Below, one piece after another: positions 54,637 to 64,000 of a DNA stretch of 64,000 bases. The translations under genes were made by a program, and so were the position numbers. This stretch comes from Schaalia odontolytica (GTDB lineage: Bacteria > Actinomycetota > Actinomycetes > Actinomycetales > Actinomycetaceae): contig NZ_PKKM01000001.1 in assembly GCF_002847525.1 (NCBI RefSeq), positions 1 through 64,000 on the forward strand. The letters run 5' to 3'. The notes beneath the pieces are model-generated. The model did no database searches. It saw nothing but the letters and a program-made list of their open reading frames with translations, and was not told the DNA's origin. Every line of letters begins with the position of its first letter. Position 1 is the stretch's first letter.

Positions 54637-57569
54637 CGCTCGACGAACTCCGGTTTGCCGGATTCCTGGACCCTCGCCGCGCCCTCGATTTCTTCGAGGA
54701 GCTTCCGGGTGGAGCCGAGGTATGGGCGGCGGACCTGGGGGCGAGCGCCGACCCCGATCAGGCGCTGTTGGCGGCGATCCGCCTTCACGAAGCGGATCCC
54801 GGCCTCGTGCGGGGACTCATCGATGATTCGCGTGCGCGCGCTCGCCTGTGCGCAGTGCTGGGTGGCAGCCAGTGGCTGGGCGACTACATCATCGCCGATC
54901 CCAGCCGCGCTCGAGCAACGTGGGAGGATCCCGGTGAGGCCGCACAGGTGCTGCTGGAATCCGTCGGGGCTACGCGGGTGGATAACGGAGTGTACGTAGC
55001 CTCGGAGCACGCGCACGTGGATGACCTGCGCGCCGGCTACCGTCGTGTTTTGCTCTCCCTGGCTGCCGATGACCTGACGAGTGATGATCCTGAAGGCTTC
55101 ATGCCTGAGGTCGGTCGGCGCATCGCCGACCTGGTTGATGCAACTCTCGAGGCTGGCCTTGCCCTGGCGAGGCGCGACATTGACCCGCGCGGGCGCATCC
55201 CCTTCGCCATCATTGCGATGGGTAAGACGGGAGCACGCGAACTCAACTACATCTCCGACGTGGACGTCGTCTACGTCGCCGAGGCCGGGGCTGATGGGGA
55301 TGAGCGAGAAGCCCTTGAGGTCGCGACGCGCCTGGCGGCGGCCACCGCCTCCGCTTGCTCGGGCCCCGGAACCGAAGCGCCGCTGTGGACGGTAGACGCG
55401 AACCTGCGCCCTGAGGGCCGCAACGGAGCGCTCGTGCGCACCGTCGAGTCCTACCGCCAGTACTGGGACAAGTGGGCGCAAACGTGGGAGTTTCAAGCGC
55501 TGCTCAAGGCACGTGCCTGTGCGGGAGACGAGGCTGTCGGGCGTGCCTTCGAGGAAGCTGCGCAGCCCTACGTGTGGAGCGCTGCCACCCGCGAAGGATT
55601 TGTCGAGGCTGCGCGCGCGATGCGTCGCCGCGTCGAAGACAACATCTCGCGTTCACATGCGTCGCGTGAGCTCAAGCTCGGGCGCGGCGGCCTGCGCGAC
55701 GTTGAGTTTACGGTTCAGCTGCTCCAGCTGGTTCACGGTCGCACCGATGCCTTCCTGCGCGTGAGATCGACGCTGGAGGCGATTGAGGCGCTGCGCGAGG
55801 GTGGCTACATCGCGCGCAGCGACGCGCATCAGCTCGCCTCGTGCTACCGATTCCTGCGCGCCGTCGAACACCGCACTCAGCTGCCCCGGATGCGCCGCAC
55901 GCACCTGATTCCTGACAAGGAACGGGAGCTGCGTGTCCTCGGACGTTCGATGGGTGCCACTCGCTTCGCAGACGCGGAGTCGATCAGTTCCGCTATCGAC
56001 GAGGTTCGCACTCGTGTGCGTGCTTTGCATGAGGACGTCTTCTACCGTCCGATCATTGCTGCGACCGCGTCGCTGAGCGAGGACGAGGTGTCCCTGCACG
56101 CGGATGGCGCGCGCGACCGACTGGCAGCGATTGGCTACCGTGATCCGGCGGGAGCGCTGACGCACATCGGCGCGCTCACCCAGGGGACGAGCAGGCGCGC
56201 CGCGATCCAGCGCCACCTGCTTCCGGTGTTCATCTCGTGGCTCGCCAGAGGGGCCGACCCCGACATGGGCCTCCTGAACTTCCGCATCCTGTCCGAGGAC
56301 ATTGGGGATTCGCACTGGTACCTCGCGCTCCTGCGTGACTCGGGCGTGGCCGCCCACAGGCTCACGACCATGCTTCCGAACTCCCGCTGGATCGCCGAGG
56401 CTCTCGCCAAGCGTCCCGAGGCCGTGGCCTGGCTCGACGATGACGCTGAGCTGGCGCCGCGCGAGCCGCACCGACTGGCCCGAGAAGTCGCCGCCCTTAT
56501 CGATCGGCATGAAGACGCGACGGAAGCTGCCGCTCGCGTGCGGGCCGTACGCACCCGTGAGTTGACGCGCTGCGCGATGAGCGACCTGCTGGGTGGCGTC
56601 GATCCGCGCGGTAACGCGATCGCCGACGCCACGGATGCGGCAATTCTGGGAGCCCTCGCCATCGCGCAGCGTGAGGAAGCTGAGCGTTGGGGCCAGCAAC
56701 GGGCGGCCGTCGTGTTCGTCGCGATGGGCCGCTATGGCGGACGCGAGTGCTCGTACGCCTCGGACGCCGATGTGATTGCCCTGCACGAGGCCGTCGGGGG
56801 TGCCACCGAGGCGGAAGCGGCTGCCAGCGCGACGGCGATTGTGAACCGCGTGAAGAACCTCCTCGGCTCGGCGACCAATCAGCTGGGCATTGTCGTCGAC
56901 CTCGATTTGCGTCCCGAGGGCAAGAACGGCCCGATGAGCCGCACGATCGAGTCGCATCGTGAGTATACGCAGCGGTGGGCATCCACCTGGGAGCGGCAGG
57001 CCGCGGTGCGTGCGCGCCCGATCGGTGAGGGAAGCCTCGCCGATTCTGCACGGGCACTGTTCGATGAGCTTGCCTATGGGGGAGTGAGCGAGTCGGATGT
57101 GCGTGACATTCGCTTGCTCAAAGCCCGCATGGAGAACGAGCGTCTGCCGCGCGGCATCGAGCCCGCTCGCCATGTGAAGCTCGGACCCGGCGGCCTCACC
57201 GACGTGGAGTGGACGATCCAGCTCATCCAGATGCGTGCTGGAATGAACAACCCCGCACTGCGTACGCCCTCGACGACGCAGGCGATCCTCAGCGCTCAGG
57301 AGCGCGAGCTGATCGGCGCTCAAGACGCGCAGACTCTTCTTGACGCCTGGGATATGGCCACCCGTATCCGCGCGGCAAACACCCTGGCGAGCGGGCGCAT
57401 GAGCGGTGTGAAGCTCGACGTCTTGCCCCGCGATAGCGCGGAGCTGCGTGCCCTCGCAGCGATCCTCGGGTACGGTAGCGGCGGGCTGAACGCCCTCGAA
57501 GACGACTGGCTGCGCGCTGGACGCAAAGCGCGCGCCGTCATGGAACGACTTTTCTGGGAGCAGCAGTGA
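54633..57569 (+). CDS. glnE: Bifunctional glutamine synthetase adenylyltransferase/adenylyl-removing enzyme
   Basis: 978-residue protein with two nucleotidyltransferase domains. The N-terminal one (removal) carries GKTGARELNYISDVDVVY and the C-terminal one (addition) carries GRYGGRECSYASDADVIAL, each with a DxD pair. It modifies glutamine synthetase in response to nitrogen status. GTG at 54633 overlaps the glnA stop (GTGA); the earlier ATG would lie inside glnA. It continues directly into a phosphatase gene. Confidence 0.92.
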   Translation: MTLDELRFAGFLDPRRALDFFEELPGGAEVWAADLGASADPDQALLAAIRLHEADPGLVRGLIDDSRARARLCAVLGGSQWLGDYIIADPSRARATWEDPGEAAQVLLESVGATRVDNGVYVASEHAHVDDLRAGYRRVLLSLAADDLTSDDPEGFMPEVGRRIADLVDATLEAGLALARRDIDPRGRIPFAIIAMGKTGARELNYISDVDVVYVAEAGADGDEREALEVATRLAAATASACSGPGTEAPLWTVDANLRPEGRNGALVRTVESYRQYWDKWAQTWEFQALLKARACAGDEAVGRAFEEAAQPYVWSAATREGFVEAARAMRRRVEDNISRSHASRELKLGRGGLRDVEFTVQLLQLVHGRTDAFLRVRSTLEAIEALREGGYIARSDAHQLASCYRFLRAVEHRTQLPRMRRTHLIPDKERELRVLGRSMGATRFADAESISSAIDEVRTRVRALHEDVFYRPIIAATASLSEDEVSLHADGARDRLAAIGYRDPAGALTHIGALTQGTSRRAAIQRHLLPVFISWLARGADPDMGLLNFRILSEDIGDSHWYLALLRDSGVAAHRLTTMLPNSRWIAEALAKRPEAVAWLDDDAELAPREPHRLAREVAALIDRHEDATEAAARVRAVRTRELTRCAMSDLLGGVDPRGNAIADATDAAILGALAIAQREEAERWGQQRAAVVFVAMGRYGGRECSYASDADVIALHEAVGGATEAEAAASATAIVNRVKNLLGSATNQLGIVVDLDLRPEGKNGPMSRTIESHREYTQRWASTWERQAAVRARPIGEGSLADSARALFDELAYGGVSESDVRDIRLLKARMENERLPRGIEPARHVKLGPGGLTDVEWTIQLIQMRAGMNNPALRTPSTTQAILSAQERELIGAQDAQTLLDAWDMATRIRAANTLASGRMSGVKLDVLPRDSAELRALAAILGYGSGGLNALEDDWLRAGRKARAVMERLFWEQQ

Positions 57570-58237
57570 AGATTGTGCTGGTACGGCACGGACAAACCCC
57601 CGCGAATCGCCTCGGTGCGCTCGATACGGTGCGCCCCGGCCTCGGGCTGACTCCCGAAGGACTCCTCCAGGCCCAGCGCCTCGCGGATCGATGGGAGTCC
57701 GAGGTCGCGCCTCCTCCTACCGTCATTGCGCTATCCGGACTGCATCGCACGCGCCTGACTGCGGCCCCGCTGGCGAGCGCCTACGGGCTGACCCCGCAGG
57801 TGTACCCCGGCATCCGCGAGCTACGCTCCGGCGACCTCGAAATGGCAGCTGACCCGTGCTCGCAGTCCCTCTATGTACGCACGACGCTGTCGTGGTGCGC
57901 GGGGGATCTGGATAATCGCATGCCCGGCGGTGAGAGCGGGCGCGAGGCCCTGGCCCGCTCGCTGGAGACCGTGCGCCGAGTGGGACTGACCGCTCGTGAG
58001 AACGCGGGGGACGAGGCCGTTGCGGTGTTCGTCATCCACGGTGCGCTCACGCGCCTGCTGGCCACGTGGCTGTCCACCGACATTGACGAGGAGCTCGTCT
58101 CCAAGCATTTCATGTCCAACACGGGCACGTCCACCTTCGAGTGGGCGCCCGACTTCGCCCCTTCCTCGGCCGACGAACTGGCGAAGGGGCTCCACGCCCT
58201 GACCTGGAACGACCGTCCCCTCGATCAGTGGTCGTGA
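57566..58237 (+). CDS. Histidine phosphatase (phosphoglycerate mutase-like)
   Basis: 223-residue member of the histidine phosphatase superfamily. N-terminal VLVRHGQTPAN has the catalytic His, and VIHGALTRL is the second His block. It could be a phosphatase or a mutase; substrate unclear. Overlaps glnE by GTGA and overlaps the convergent small gene by 13 nt. Confidence 0.85.
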   Translation: MKIVLVRHGQTPANRLGALDTVRPGLGLTPEGLLQAQRLADRWESEVAPPPTVIALSGLHRTRLTAAPLASAYGLTPQVYPGIRELRSGDLEMAADPCSQSLYVRTTLSWCAGDLDNRMPGGESGREALARSLETVRRVGLTARENAGDEAVAVFVIHGALTRLLATWLSTDIDEELVSKHFMSNTGTSTFEWAPDFAPSSADELAKGLHALTWNDRPLDQWS

Positions 58238-58470
58238 GACGATTCGCCGCCTGAGTCCTTATCGGGTGCAACGAAGGCTGACACCTCGTAGGGGAACGAC
58301 CGGTATTTAAAGTAGTTCTCCAGGTAGGACAGGTGATCCTCGCACGCGAGCCACGTCTTCGTGCGCCCGCGGTGGATTGCCGGATTGCGCCAGTCGATCC
58401 GGTAGATCGCAGCGTTCGTGCATTCACGCGCCGAGCAGATGCCCGATGCGGCTTCGACTCCCAGTGCCAT
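58225..58470 (-). CDS. Small conserved actinobacterial Cys/His protein
   Basis: 81 residues. CSARECT near 12-18 and WLACEDHLSYLENYF give a Cys/His set that may hold zinc. Homologues with the same motif order are common in actinobacteria and of unknown function, sometimes misnamed in annotation. Strong ribosome site GGGGAGGACACC before the ATG. Divergent from the next histidine phosphatase. Confidence 0.8.
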   Translation of the reverse strand: MALGVEAASGICSARECTNAAIYRIDWRNPAIHRGRTKTWLACEDHLSYLENYFKYRSFPYEVSAFVAPDKDSGGESSHDH

Positions 58471-58489
58471 GGTGTCCTCCCCGTGCGGT

Positions 58490-58495
58490 TACGCT
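58490..58495 (+). promoter_or_regulatory. Putative leaderless -10 element of the SixA-like gene
   Basis: TACGCT lies 7 nt before the ATG at 58503. Confidence 0.45.
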
Positions 58496-58502
58496 TGGAA
58501 GT

Positions 58503-58985
58503 ATGCCAACCCTCGTTCTCGTTCGCCACGCGCAGGCCGCATACTCCTACCCCGATCACGCTCGCCCCCTGACGCGCGCGGGCGTCGACCAGGCCACTCG
58601 CCTCGGCGGCGTTCTCTCCCGGGAGATTGGGAGCTTCGATGTCGCGGTGTGTTCCGATGCGGCACGCGCGCAGCAGACCTTCGCTCAGATCAGTCAGCGC
58701 GTGTCGATTCGTGATAGCTGGTTCGACCGCGGCGTTTATAACGCCGACGAGGAGGACATCCTCACCCTGGCGCGCACTTTCGAGGGCAGCAGTGCACTCA
58801 TCGTCGGTCACGAGCCGACCATCTCCGGCGCGGGCTACGTCCTGGCTTGCGAGGACGATCGGTCAGAGGTCGCTCGCGGCGTGCCCACGGCAACCGCCCT
58901 CATCCTGTCCTTCGACGGATCCTGGGAGGATCTGGCCCCTTCGAACTGCACCCTGCGCGTCCTGCTCACCCCGCCCACCCGGTAG
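58503..58985 (+). CDS. SixA-like histidine phosphatase
   Basis: 160-residue short histidine phosphatase. [12 protein letters not shown] carries the catalytic RHG-like motif (here RHA), and [12 protein letters not shown] the second His. SixA relatives dephosphorylate phosphohistidine on signalling or PTS proteins. ATG at 58503 is chosen because the family N-terminus starts there. Confidence 0.85.
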   Translation: MPTLVLVRHAQAAYSYPDHARPLTRAGVDQATRLGGVLSREIGSFDVAVCSDAARAQQTFAQISQRVSIRDSWFDRGVYNADEEDILTLARTFEGSSALIVGHEPTISGAGYVLACEDDRSEVARGVPTATALILSFDGSWEDLAPSNCTLRVLLTPPTR

Positions 58986-59093
58986 GTCACGGAGCGCCGC
59001 AAGCGGTCCCGGCCTCGTCCATCGTTCCTGTGACTGTGTTTACGTTTGTCCACGTGACGCCCGCCCGGATGCGGATGGGGGCCGCAGACGCGT

Positions 59094-59099
59094 TAGAAT
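59094..59099 (+). promoter_or_regulatory. Putative -10 element of the yebC-pdxST unit
   Basis: TAGAAT lies 35 nt before the ATG at 59134; GGGAG at 59124-59128 is the ribosome site. Confidence 0.45.
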
Positions 59100-59133
59100 A
59101 TGGCGGTATCTATCCACCCAACAGGGAGAAGTG

Positions 59134-59895
59134 ATGTCGGGACACTCTAAGTGGGCGACCACCAAGCACAAGAAGGCCGCTATTGACGCCAAGCGCGGCA
59201 AGCTCTTCGCGCGCCTCATCAAGAACATTGAGGTTGCAGCTCGCACGGGCGGCGGCGACCCCGCCGGCAACCCGACCCTGTACGACGCCATCCAGAAGGC
59301 GAAGAAGAACTCCGTCCCCGCCGACAACATCGACCGCGCCGTCAAGCGTGGCTCCGGTGCCGAGGCCGGTGGCGCCAACTACGAGACCATCATGTACGAG
59401 GGCTACGGCCCCAATGGCGTCGCCTTCCTGGTGGAGTGTCTGACGGATAACCGCAACCGCGCCGCCTCCGACGTTCGCCTGGGCTTCACCCGCCACGGCG
59501 GTTCGCTGGCCGACCCGGGTTCGGTGGCCTACCTGTTCTCGCGCCGTGGCATCGTTGAGGTGCCCGCCTCCGACGGTGTGGACGAGGAATCCATCATGAT
59601 GGCCGTCCTGGACGCAGGCGCCGAAGAGGTCGAGGACGCCGGTGAGCTCTTCATCGTCGAGTCCGACCCCAAGGACGTCGTCGCCGTGCGTACCGCTCTG
59701 CAGGACGCTGGCATCGACTACGACTCCGCCGAAGTCCAGTTCGTCGCTTCCACCGAGGTTGAGCTCGATCTCGAGGGCGCCCTCAAGGTCAACAAGCTCA
59801 TCGACGCCCTCGAGGACTCCGATGACGTGCAGAACATCTACACGAACATGTCCCTGTCGGACGAGGTTCGTGCCCAGCTGGAAGAGCAGGAGTGA
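59134..59895 (+). CDS. YebC/PmpR-family transcription or translation regulator
   Basis: 253 residues beginning [20 protein letters not shown], the family signature. Three-domain alpha/beta protein; relatives act as transcriptional regulators or in relief of ribosome stalling at proline stretches, so the role is unsettled. Followed after 2 nt by pdxS, and transcribed with the ruv genes further down. Confidence 0.9.
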   Translation: MSGHSKWATTKHKKAAIDAKRGKLFARLIKNIEVAARTGGGDPAGNPTLYDAIQKAKKNSVPADNIDRAVKRGSGAEAGGANYETIMYEGYGPNGVAFLVECLTDNRNRAASDVRLGFTRHGGSLADPGSVAYLFSRRGIVEVPASDGVDEESIMMAVLDAGAEEVEDAGELFIVESDPKDVVAVRTALQDAGIDYDSAEVQFVASTEVELDLEGALKVNKLIDALEDSDDVQNIYTNMSLSDEVRAQLEEQE

Positions 59896-59897
59896 AC

Positions 59898-60800
59898 ATG
59901 AGCGATTCGACCGCTAAGCGCGAGGTCGGTACCCCGCAGGTTAAGCGCGGCATGGCCCAGATGCTCAAGGGCGGCGTCATCATGGACGTCGTTACCCCCG
60001 AGCAGGCGAAGATCGCCGAGGACGCGGGTGCCGTGGCCGTCATGGCCCTCGAGCGCGTCCCCGCCGACATTCGCGCCCAGGGTGGCGTGGCCCGCATGTC
60101 CGACCCCGACCTGATCGAAGGCATCATCGAGGCCGTGTCCATCCCCGTGATGGCCAAGGCCCGCATCGGCCACTTCGTCGAGGCGCAGGTTCTGCAGTCC
60201 CTTGGCGTCGACTACATCGACGAGTCCGAGGTCCTGACCCCCGCCGACTACACCCACCACATCGACAAGTGGAACTTCACCGTTCCCTTCGTCTGCGGTG
60301 CGACCAACCTTGGTGAGGCGCTGCGCCGCATCAACGAGGGCGCGGCCATGATCCGCTCCAAGGGCGAGGCCGGCACCGGCGACGTCTCCAACGCGACCAC
60401 GCACATGCGTAAGATCCGCGACGAGATCCGCCACCTGACCTCCCTGCCCGAGGACGAGCTCTACGTCGCGGCCAAGGAACTCCAGGCCCCCTACGAGCTC
60501 GTCGCCGAGGTCGCCCGCGAGGGTCGCCTCCCCGTCGTGCTCTTCACGGCCGGTGGCATCGCCACCCCCGCCGACGCTGCCATGATGATACAGCTGGGCG
60601 CCGAGGGCGTCTTCGTGGGTTCGGGCATCTTCAAGTCCGGCGACCCCGCCAAGCGCGCGGCCGCCATCGTCAAGGCAACGACCTTCTACGACGATCCGTC
60701 CGTCATCGCCGAGGTCTCCCGTGGCCTGGGCGAGGCCATGGTCGGCATTAACGTCGACGACCTGCCGGTCGATCACCGCCTCGCGGAGCGCGGATGGTGA
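59898..60800 (+). CDS. pdxS: Pyridoxal 5'-phosphate synthase lyase subunit PdxS
   Basis: 300-residue TIM-barrel enzyme that makes PLP from ribose 5-phosphate, glyceraldehyde 3-phosphate and ammonia from PdxT. Active-site lysines are expected in [10 protein letters not shown] and the later [13 protein letters not shown] at 59898 has AGGAG at 5-6 nt; the GTG at 59892 is an alternative. Overlaps pdxT by 7 nt. Confidence 0.95.
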   Translation: MSDSTAKREVGTPQVKRGMAQMLKGGVIMDVVTPEQAKIAEDAGAVAVMALERVPADIRAQGGVARMSDPDLIEGIIEAVSIPVMAKARIGHFVEAQVLQSLGVDYIDESEVLTPADYTHHIDKWNFTVPFVCGATNLGEALRRINEGAAMIRSKGEAGTGDVSNATTHMRKIRDEIRHLTSLPEDELYVAAKELQAPYELVAEVAREGRLPVVLFTAGGIATPADAAMMIQLGAEGVFVGSGIFKSGDPAKRAAAIVKATTFYDDPSVIAEVSRGLGEAMVGINVDDLPVDHRLAERGW

Positions 60801-61387
60801 CCATCGGCGTTCTCGCCCTGCAGGGCGACGTCGCAGAGCACGTGCGGGCGCTGGAAAACTCCGGCGCCCGCGCGCTGCTTGTGCGCAGGGTTTCTGAGCT
60901 CGACCAGGTCGACGGCCTGGTCATCCCGGGCGGCGAGTCGACCACCATGTCGAACCTGCTGCTCTCCTTCGGACTGTTTGACACGCTCAACGACCGCATC
61001 GCATCCGGCCTGCCGGTCTACGGCACGTGCGCGGGCATGATCATGCTCGCCTCGTCGATCCTGGATGGACGTGAGGACCAGCGCTCTTTCGGTGCGCTCG
61101 ACATGGTGGTGCGCCGTAACGCATTTGGTCGTCAGGTCGACTCCTACGAGGAGGACCTGGACGTCGAGGGCGTTGAGGGTGGCCCCTTCCACGCAGTGTT
61201 CATCCGCGCCCCGTGGGTTGAGTCCGTGGGCGAGGGCGTTGAGGTGATCGCACGCGCCGGCAACAGCGCCGACGGCCCGATCGTCGGCGTGCGCCGCGGC
61301 AACGTCATGGCGACATCCTTCCACCCCGAGGTGGGTGGAGATGATCGGATCCACGCGATGTTCGTCGATATGGTGGCGCGCGCCTGA
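60794..61387 (+). CDS. pdxT: Pyridoxal 5'-phosphate synthase glutaminase subunit PdxT
   Basis: 197-residue class I glutaminase supplying ammonia to PdxS. Nucleophile Cys in YGTCAGMIM and the HPEV His/Glu pair are present. Starts at ATG 60794 inside the end of pdxS and overlaps ruvC by 1 nt (TGATG). Confidence 0.95.
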   Translation: MVTIGVLALQGDVAEHVRALENSGARALLVRRVSELDQVDGLVIPGGESTTMSNLLLSFGLFDTLNDRIASGLPVYGTCAGMIMLASSILDGREDQRSFGALDMVVRRNAFGRQVDSYEEDLDVEGVEGGPFHAVFIRAPWVESVGEGVEVIARAGNSADGPIVGVRRGNVMATSFHPEVGGDDRIHAMFVDMVARA

Positions 61388-62016
61388 TGCGCGTCATGGG
61401 CATCGACCCGGGCCTGACGCGCTGCGGCCTCGGCGTCGTCGACGTCGATGCGTCGCGGCGCGCCTCGCTCGTGTACGTTGGTGTCGCCCGCACCGACAAG
61501 GACCTGGCGACGCACTTCCGGCTGCGCACGATCGCGGACGCGATCGATAGCGTCATCGAACGCTACGAGCCCGAGGTCGTCGCCATCGAACGCGTCTTCG
61601 CGCAGGACAACCTGCAGTCGGTGACCACCACGATGCAGGTCATGGGCGCGGCGATGACGTGCGTCGGTCGTGCCGGCCTGCCGATGGCCGTCCATACGCC
61701 CTCCGAGGTGAAGTCCGCCGTCTCCGGCAATGGCAACGCGGATAAGGCTCAGGTGCAGGCGATGGTTGCGCGCATCCTCGGCCTCGCCAAGGCTCCCAAG
61801 CCAGCGGACGCTGCGGACGCTCTGGCTATTGCGATTACGCATGCGTGGCGGGGGACTGGCTTGCTCGGTGCTCCTGAGGACTCGTCGGTCGCAGTGTCGA
61901 TCTCGGGTCGCCTAACCGCGCGCGGATCCATGACGCCCGCCCAAAAGGCGTGGGCCGAGGCCCAGGCCGCGCAACGCCGAACGGGTGCCGTCGATCCGAG
62001 GCGCAGGCGCGGCTAG
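61387..62016 (+). CDS. ruvC: Holliday junction endonuclease RuvC
   Basis: 209-residue resolvase. Catalytic acids are visible in GIDPGLTRCG (Asp), VVAIERVFA (Glu) and PADAADALAIAITH (two Asp). It cleaves four-way junctions in the RuvABC resolvasome. The last 40 residues extend beyond the core and are basic. Confidence 0.93.
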   Translation: MRVMGIDPGLTRCGLGVVDVDASRRASLVYVGVARTDKDLATHFRLRTIADAIDSVIERYEPEVVAIERVFAQDNLQSVTTTMQVMGAAMTCVGRAGLPMAVHTPSEVKSAVSGNGNADKAQVQAMVARILGLAKAPKPADAADALAIAITHAWRGTGLLGAPEDSSVAVSISGRLTARGSMTPAQKAWAEAQAAQRRTGAVDPRRRRG

Positions 62017-62019
62017 AAT
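62014..62019 (+). promoter_or_regulatory. Putative internal -10 element before ruvA
   Basis: TAGAAT overlaps the ruvC stop codon and lies 52 nt before the ruvA GTG; AAAGGAA is the ruvA ribosome site. It would allow ruvAB to be expressed separately from ruvC. Confidence 0.4.
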
Positions 62020-62071
62020 CGTACATATGTTCGCCCGCGTGTGCGGGTGACCCGGGAACGAAAGGAACGCA

Positions 62072-62677
62072 GTGATCTCCATTCTGCGCGGCACAGTCGC
62101 GAGCGTCGGCCTCGACCACATCGACATCGTGGTGGGAGGCATCGGCTTCCGCGTGCACGTGACGCCCGCCTTCGCGCAGGGTGCCTCGCGTGATCAGGAG
62201 ATGACTGTGTTCACGTCGATGATCGTGCGCGAAGACTCGATGACGCTCTACGGCTTCGGGTCTGCGGATGAACGCGACGTGTTCACGAAGCTCCTATCTG
62301 TCTCGGGTATCGGCCCGAAGATTGCGCTGGCAGCCCTGGCGGTCCTGCGCCCCGACGACCTGCGCCGCGCGGTGCGCGACCAGGACCTCGCGGCACTCCA
62401 GCGGATCCCCGGCGTGGGCAAGAAGTCGGCGCAGCGCATGGCCCTCGAAATCGGAGACAAGCTCGGTACCCCGGCAGCACTGCCGAGCGGCGAAACCGCC
62501 GCCGCTCCCGCGCCCACCGAGGACGCCGTGGCCTCCGAAGTCAGCGCCGCACTGGTCGGTTTGGGCTGGTCCGAGGCTCAGGCTGCCAAGGCCATCGAGA
62601 AGCTGGCGGGCAGTGGGCTTGGCGCCTCCGACATGCTGCGTGCTGCCCTCGTGACGCTGGGAGGCGGACGTGGCTGA
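62072..62677 (+). CDS. ruvA: Holliday junction DNA-binding subunit RuvA
   Basis: 201-residue protein with an N-terminal OB-fold (1-65), two helix-hairpin-helix motifs (SGIGPKIAL and [12 protein letters not shown]) and a C-terminal three-helix domain that contacts RuvB. GTG start at 62072. Overlaps ruvB by 8 nt. Confidence 0.94.
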   Translation: MISILRGTVASVGLDHIDIVVGGIGFRVHVTPAFAQGASRDQEMTVFTSMIVREDSMTLYGFGSADERDVFTKLLSVSGIGPKIALAALAVLRPDDLRRAVRDQDLAALQRIPGVGKKSAQRMALEIGDKLGTPAALPSGETAAAPAPTEDAVASEVSAALVGLGWSEAQAAKAIEKLAGSGLGASDMLRAALVTLGGGRG

Positions 62678-63722
62678 TCAGATGGATTCCGGTTTCGACG
62701 TCGATGCGATGCGCATCGTCGCCCCCGATGCCGGGGAGCTCGAGCGTGCCGCAGAGGCCGCACTGCGCCCGAAGAAGCTCTCTGAGTTCGTCGGCCAGCG
62801 CGTCGTGCGAGGCCAGCTGCAGCTCGTGCTCGATGCCGCGCGCATGCGTTCGGCCAGCCCCGATCATGTTCTCCTCGCAGGCCCTCCCGGACTTGGTAAG
62901 ACGACGCTTGCGATGATCATCGCGGCCGAGATGGGAACGTCGCTGCGCCTGACGTCTGGCCCCGCGATCCAGCACGCTGGCGACCTCGCCGCGATTCTGT
63001 CGGGCCTTCAAGAGGGCGACATCCTCTTCATCGACGAGATCCACCGACTCGCGCGCACCGCCGAGGAAATGCTGTACCTGGCGATGGAAGACTTCCGCGT
63101 TGATGTCGTTGTGGGAAAGGGCCCCGGCGCGACGTCGATCCCGCTGACACTCCCGCCCTTCACCGTCGTCGGAGCGACGACGCGATCCGGTCTGCTTCCC
63201 GCACCGCTGCGTGACCGCTTCGGTTTCACGGCTCATCTTGAGTTCTATGAGACCGATGAACTGCAGTCCGTTGTCACCCGTTCTGCTTCGCTGCTCGGAT
63301 CGCCCATCGACGCGCAGGCCGCCCACGAGATTGCCTCGCGCTCGCGCGGTACGCCGCGTATCGCGAACCGCCTCCTGCGCCGCGTCGTCGACTACGCCCA
63401 GGTTCACGGAGACGGACAGTTGACACTCGATGCGGCCCGCGGAGCCCTCGAGCTCTTCGAGGTCGACCCCTCCGGCCTCGACCGCCTCGACCGTGCGGTC
63501 CTCGAGGCCATCTGCCGTCGTTTCGCGGGTGGCCCGGTGGGCCTGACGACCCTGTCTGTCACAATCGGCGAGGAAGCGGAGACCGTCGAAACTGTCGCGG
63601 AGCCCTATCTCGTCCGCGAAGGCTTCCTTGTGCGTACCAACCGCGGACGCATGGCAACCCCGAAGGCGTGGGCACACCTCGGGCTGACCCCGCCGTCGCC
63701 CGACGGAGCGCTCTTCGACTAG
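62670..63722 (+). CDS. ruvB: Holliday junction branch-migration ATPase RuvB
   Basis: 350-residue AAA+ motor. Walker [10 protein letters not shown], Walker B FIDEIHRL, sensor and arginine-finger region ([18 protein letters not shown]) and a C-terminal winged helix (about 275-340) are all present. It is the last gene of the ruv unit. Confidence 0.96.
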   Translation: MADQMDSGFDVDAMRIVAPDAGELERAAEAALRPKKLSEFVGQRVVRGQLQLVLDAARMRSASPDHVLLAGPPGLGKTTLAMIIAAEMGTSLRLTSGPAIQHAGDLAAILSGLQEGDILFIDEIHRLARTAEEMLYLAMEDFRVDVVVGKGPGATSIPLTLPPFTVVGATTRSGLLPAPLRDRFGFTAHLEFYETDELQSVVTRSASLLGSPIDAQAAHEIASRSRGTPRIANRLLRRVVDYAQVHGDGQLTLDAARGALELFEVDPSGLDRLDRAVLEAICRRFAGGPVGLTTLSVTIGEEAETVETVAEPYLVREGFLVRTNRGRMATPKAWAHLGLTPPSPDGALFD

Positions 63723-63902
63723 GGGAGTGGGCCTCGTTGCCATCCTGGCTGGCCACGGGCATGCGCGGCACTGTCAAAGAAGGGCCGACGGTGCCTTGCG
63801 CCGCGCCACACCTTGATCACTTAGGCTAAAACCCTCCCCGGGCATTAGACTGGCAAGGTGCGCTCGAAGCGCCCGACCGTCATCGAAAGTGAATCAGCCT
63901 TT
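63723..63902 (+). promoter_or_regulatory. Intergenic region with putative yajC promoter
   Basis: 180 nt. TAGACT at 63846-63851 is a plausible -10 about 52 nt before yajC. No clear terminator for ruvB was found. Confidence 0.35.
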
Positions 63903-64000
63903 ATGAACAACGTAACCCTCGTGATCCTGATCGTCGCCATGGTCGCTTTTATGTGGTGGAGCTCGACCTCCCGCAAGAAGCAGATGGCGAAGATGGAGCA
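63903..64000 (+). CDS. yajC: Preprotein translocase subunit YajC (partial)
   Basis: The first 32 codons are present: MNNVTLVILIVAMVAFMWW gives a membrane helix, then a basic SSTSRKKQMAKME segment. YajC associates with the SecDF complex; ruvB-yajC-secD order is common in actinobacteria. The rest lies beyond the window. Confidence 0.82.
   Translation, partial: MNNVTLVILIVAMVAFMWWSSTSRKKQMAKME

Overview
The window comes from a high-GC actinobacterium of the Actinomyces/Schaalia type (family Actinomycetaceae). I infer this from the gene content rather than from a 16S gene, since none is present. Diagnostic content includes sepH, DUF4193, DUF3710, DUF3159, DUF3000 and DUF5998, a phosphatidylinositol mannoside (PIM) operon, the glnA2-like/glnE pair, pdxST, ruvCAB-yajC, and sortase-anchored surface proteins. 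Gene density is high. Many starts overlap the previous stop (ATGA, GTGA, TGATG), and several first genes look leaderless, with a TANNNT -10 hexamer 6-7 nt before the start codon.

Layout. 1-1.4 kb: end of an insertion sequence (ISL3-like) and a secreted subtilisin-like protease. 1.4-14 kb: conserved actinobacterial block with a type II topoisomerase A subunit, DUF5998 protein, alkaline-phosphatase-fold enzyme, SepH, four small conserved proteins, two TrkA/RCK proteins, a KimA-like potassium permease and a TRAM-domain RNA methyltransferase. 14.0-15.6 kb: a clearly AT-rich orphan membrane-protein gene plus a long inverted repeat, which looks acquired. 15.6-25.5 kb: ClC antiporter, S9 peptidase, dxs, an RNase D/HRDC protein, DUF3000 protein and glgX. 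25.6-26.1 kb: five tRNA genes (Gly, Val, Gly, Cys, Val) closed by two intrinsic terminators. 26.5-30.7 kb: two paralogous cell-wall-anchored adhesin-like proteins with LAKTG sorting motifs; the second has a long Pro-Thr repeat. 30.8-34.3 kb: a GH13 glucosidase and two membrane proteins with Pro/Gln/Gly/Tyr-rich N-termini. 34.3-36.7 kb: an ATP-grasp ligase and a FemAB-type transferase, probably for the peptidoglycan cross-bridge.

36.8-47.6 kb is a long tightly packed run: thrS, a HIT-family Ap4A phosphorylase-like gene, pgsA, a PIM acyltransferase, pimA, a small LemA-like membrane protein, three consecutive PrsW-family intramembrane protease genes, and a NUDIX hydrolase. The order thrS-HIT-pgsA-acyltransferase-pimA-NUDIX matches what I recall for Mycobacterium tuberculosis Rv2614c-Rv2609c, so the three PrsW genes look like a lineage-specific insertion in a conserved lipid operon. 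47.6-50.9 kb holds glycogen genes (glgC with serB coupled behind it, divergent from glgA/glgM). 50.9-64 kb holds an orphan ABC ATPase, an NfeD/SPFH pair, glnA and glnE, two histidine phosphatases, a yebC-like regulator, pdxS-pdxT, ruvC-ruvA-ruvB and the start of yajC.

Functionally the window centres on cell-envelope construction (PIM lipids, cross-bridge ligases, surface adhesins, PrsW proteases, SepH) and core metabolism (glycogen, glutamine synthesis control, PLP, isoprenoid precursor). The least explained items are the orphan AT-rich gene with its inverted repeat, the PrsW trio with its repeat-rich N-terminus, and the paired LAKTG surface proteins. No CRISPR array, prophage, rRNA or replication origin was seen.
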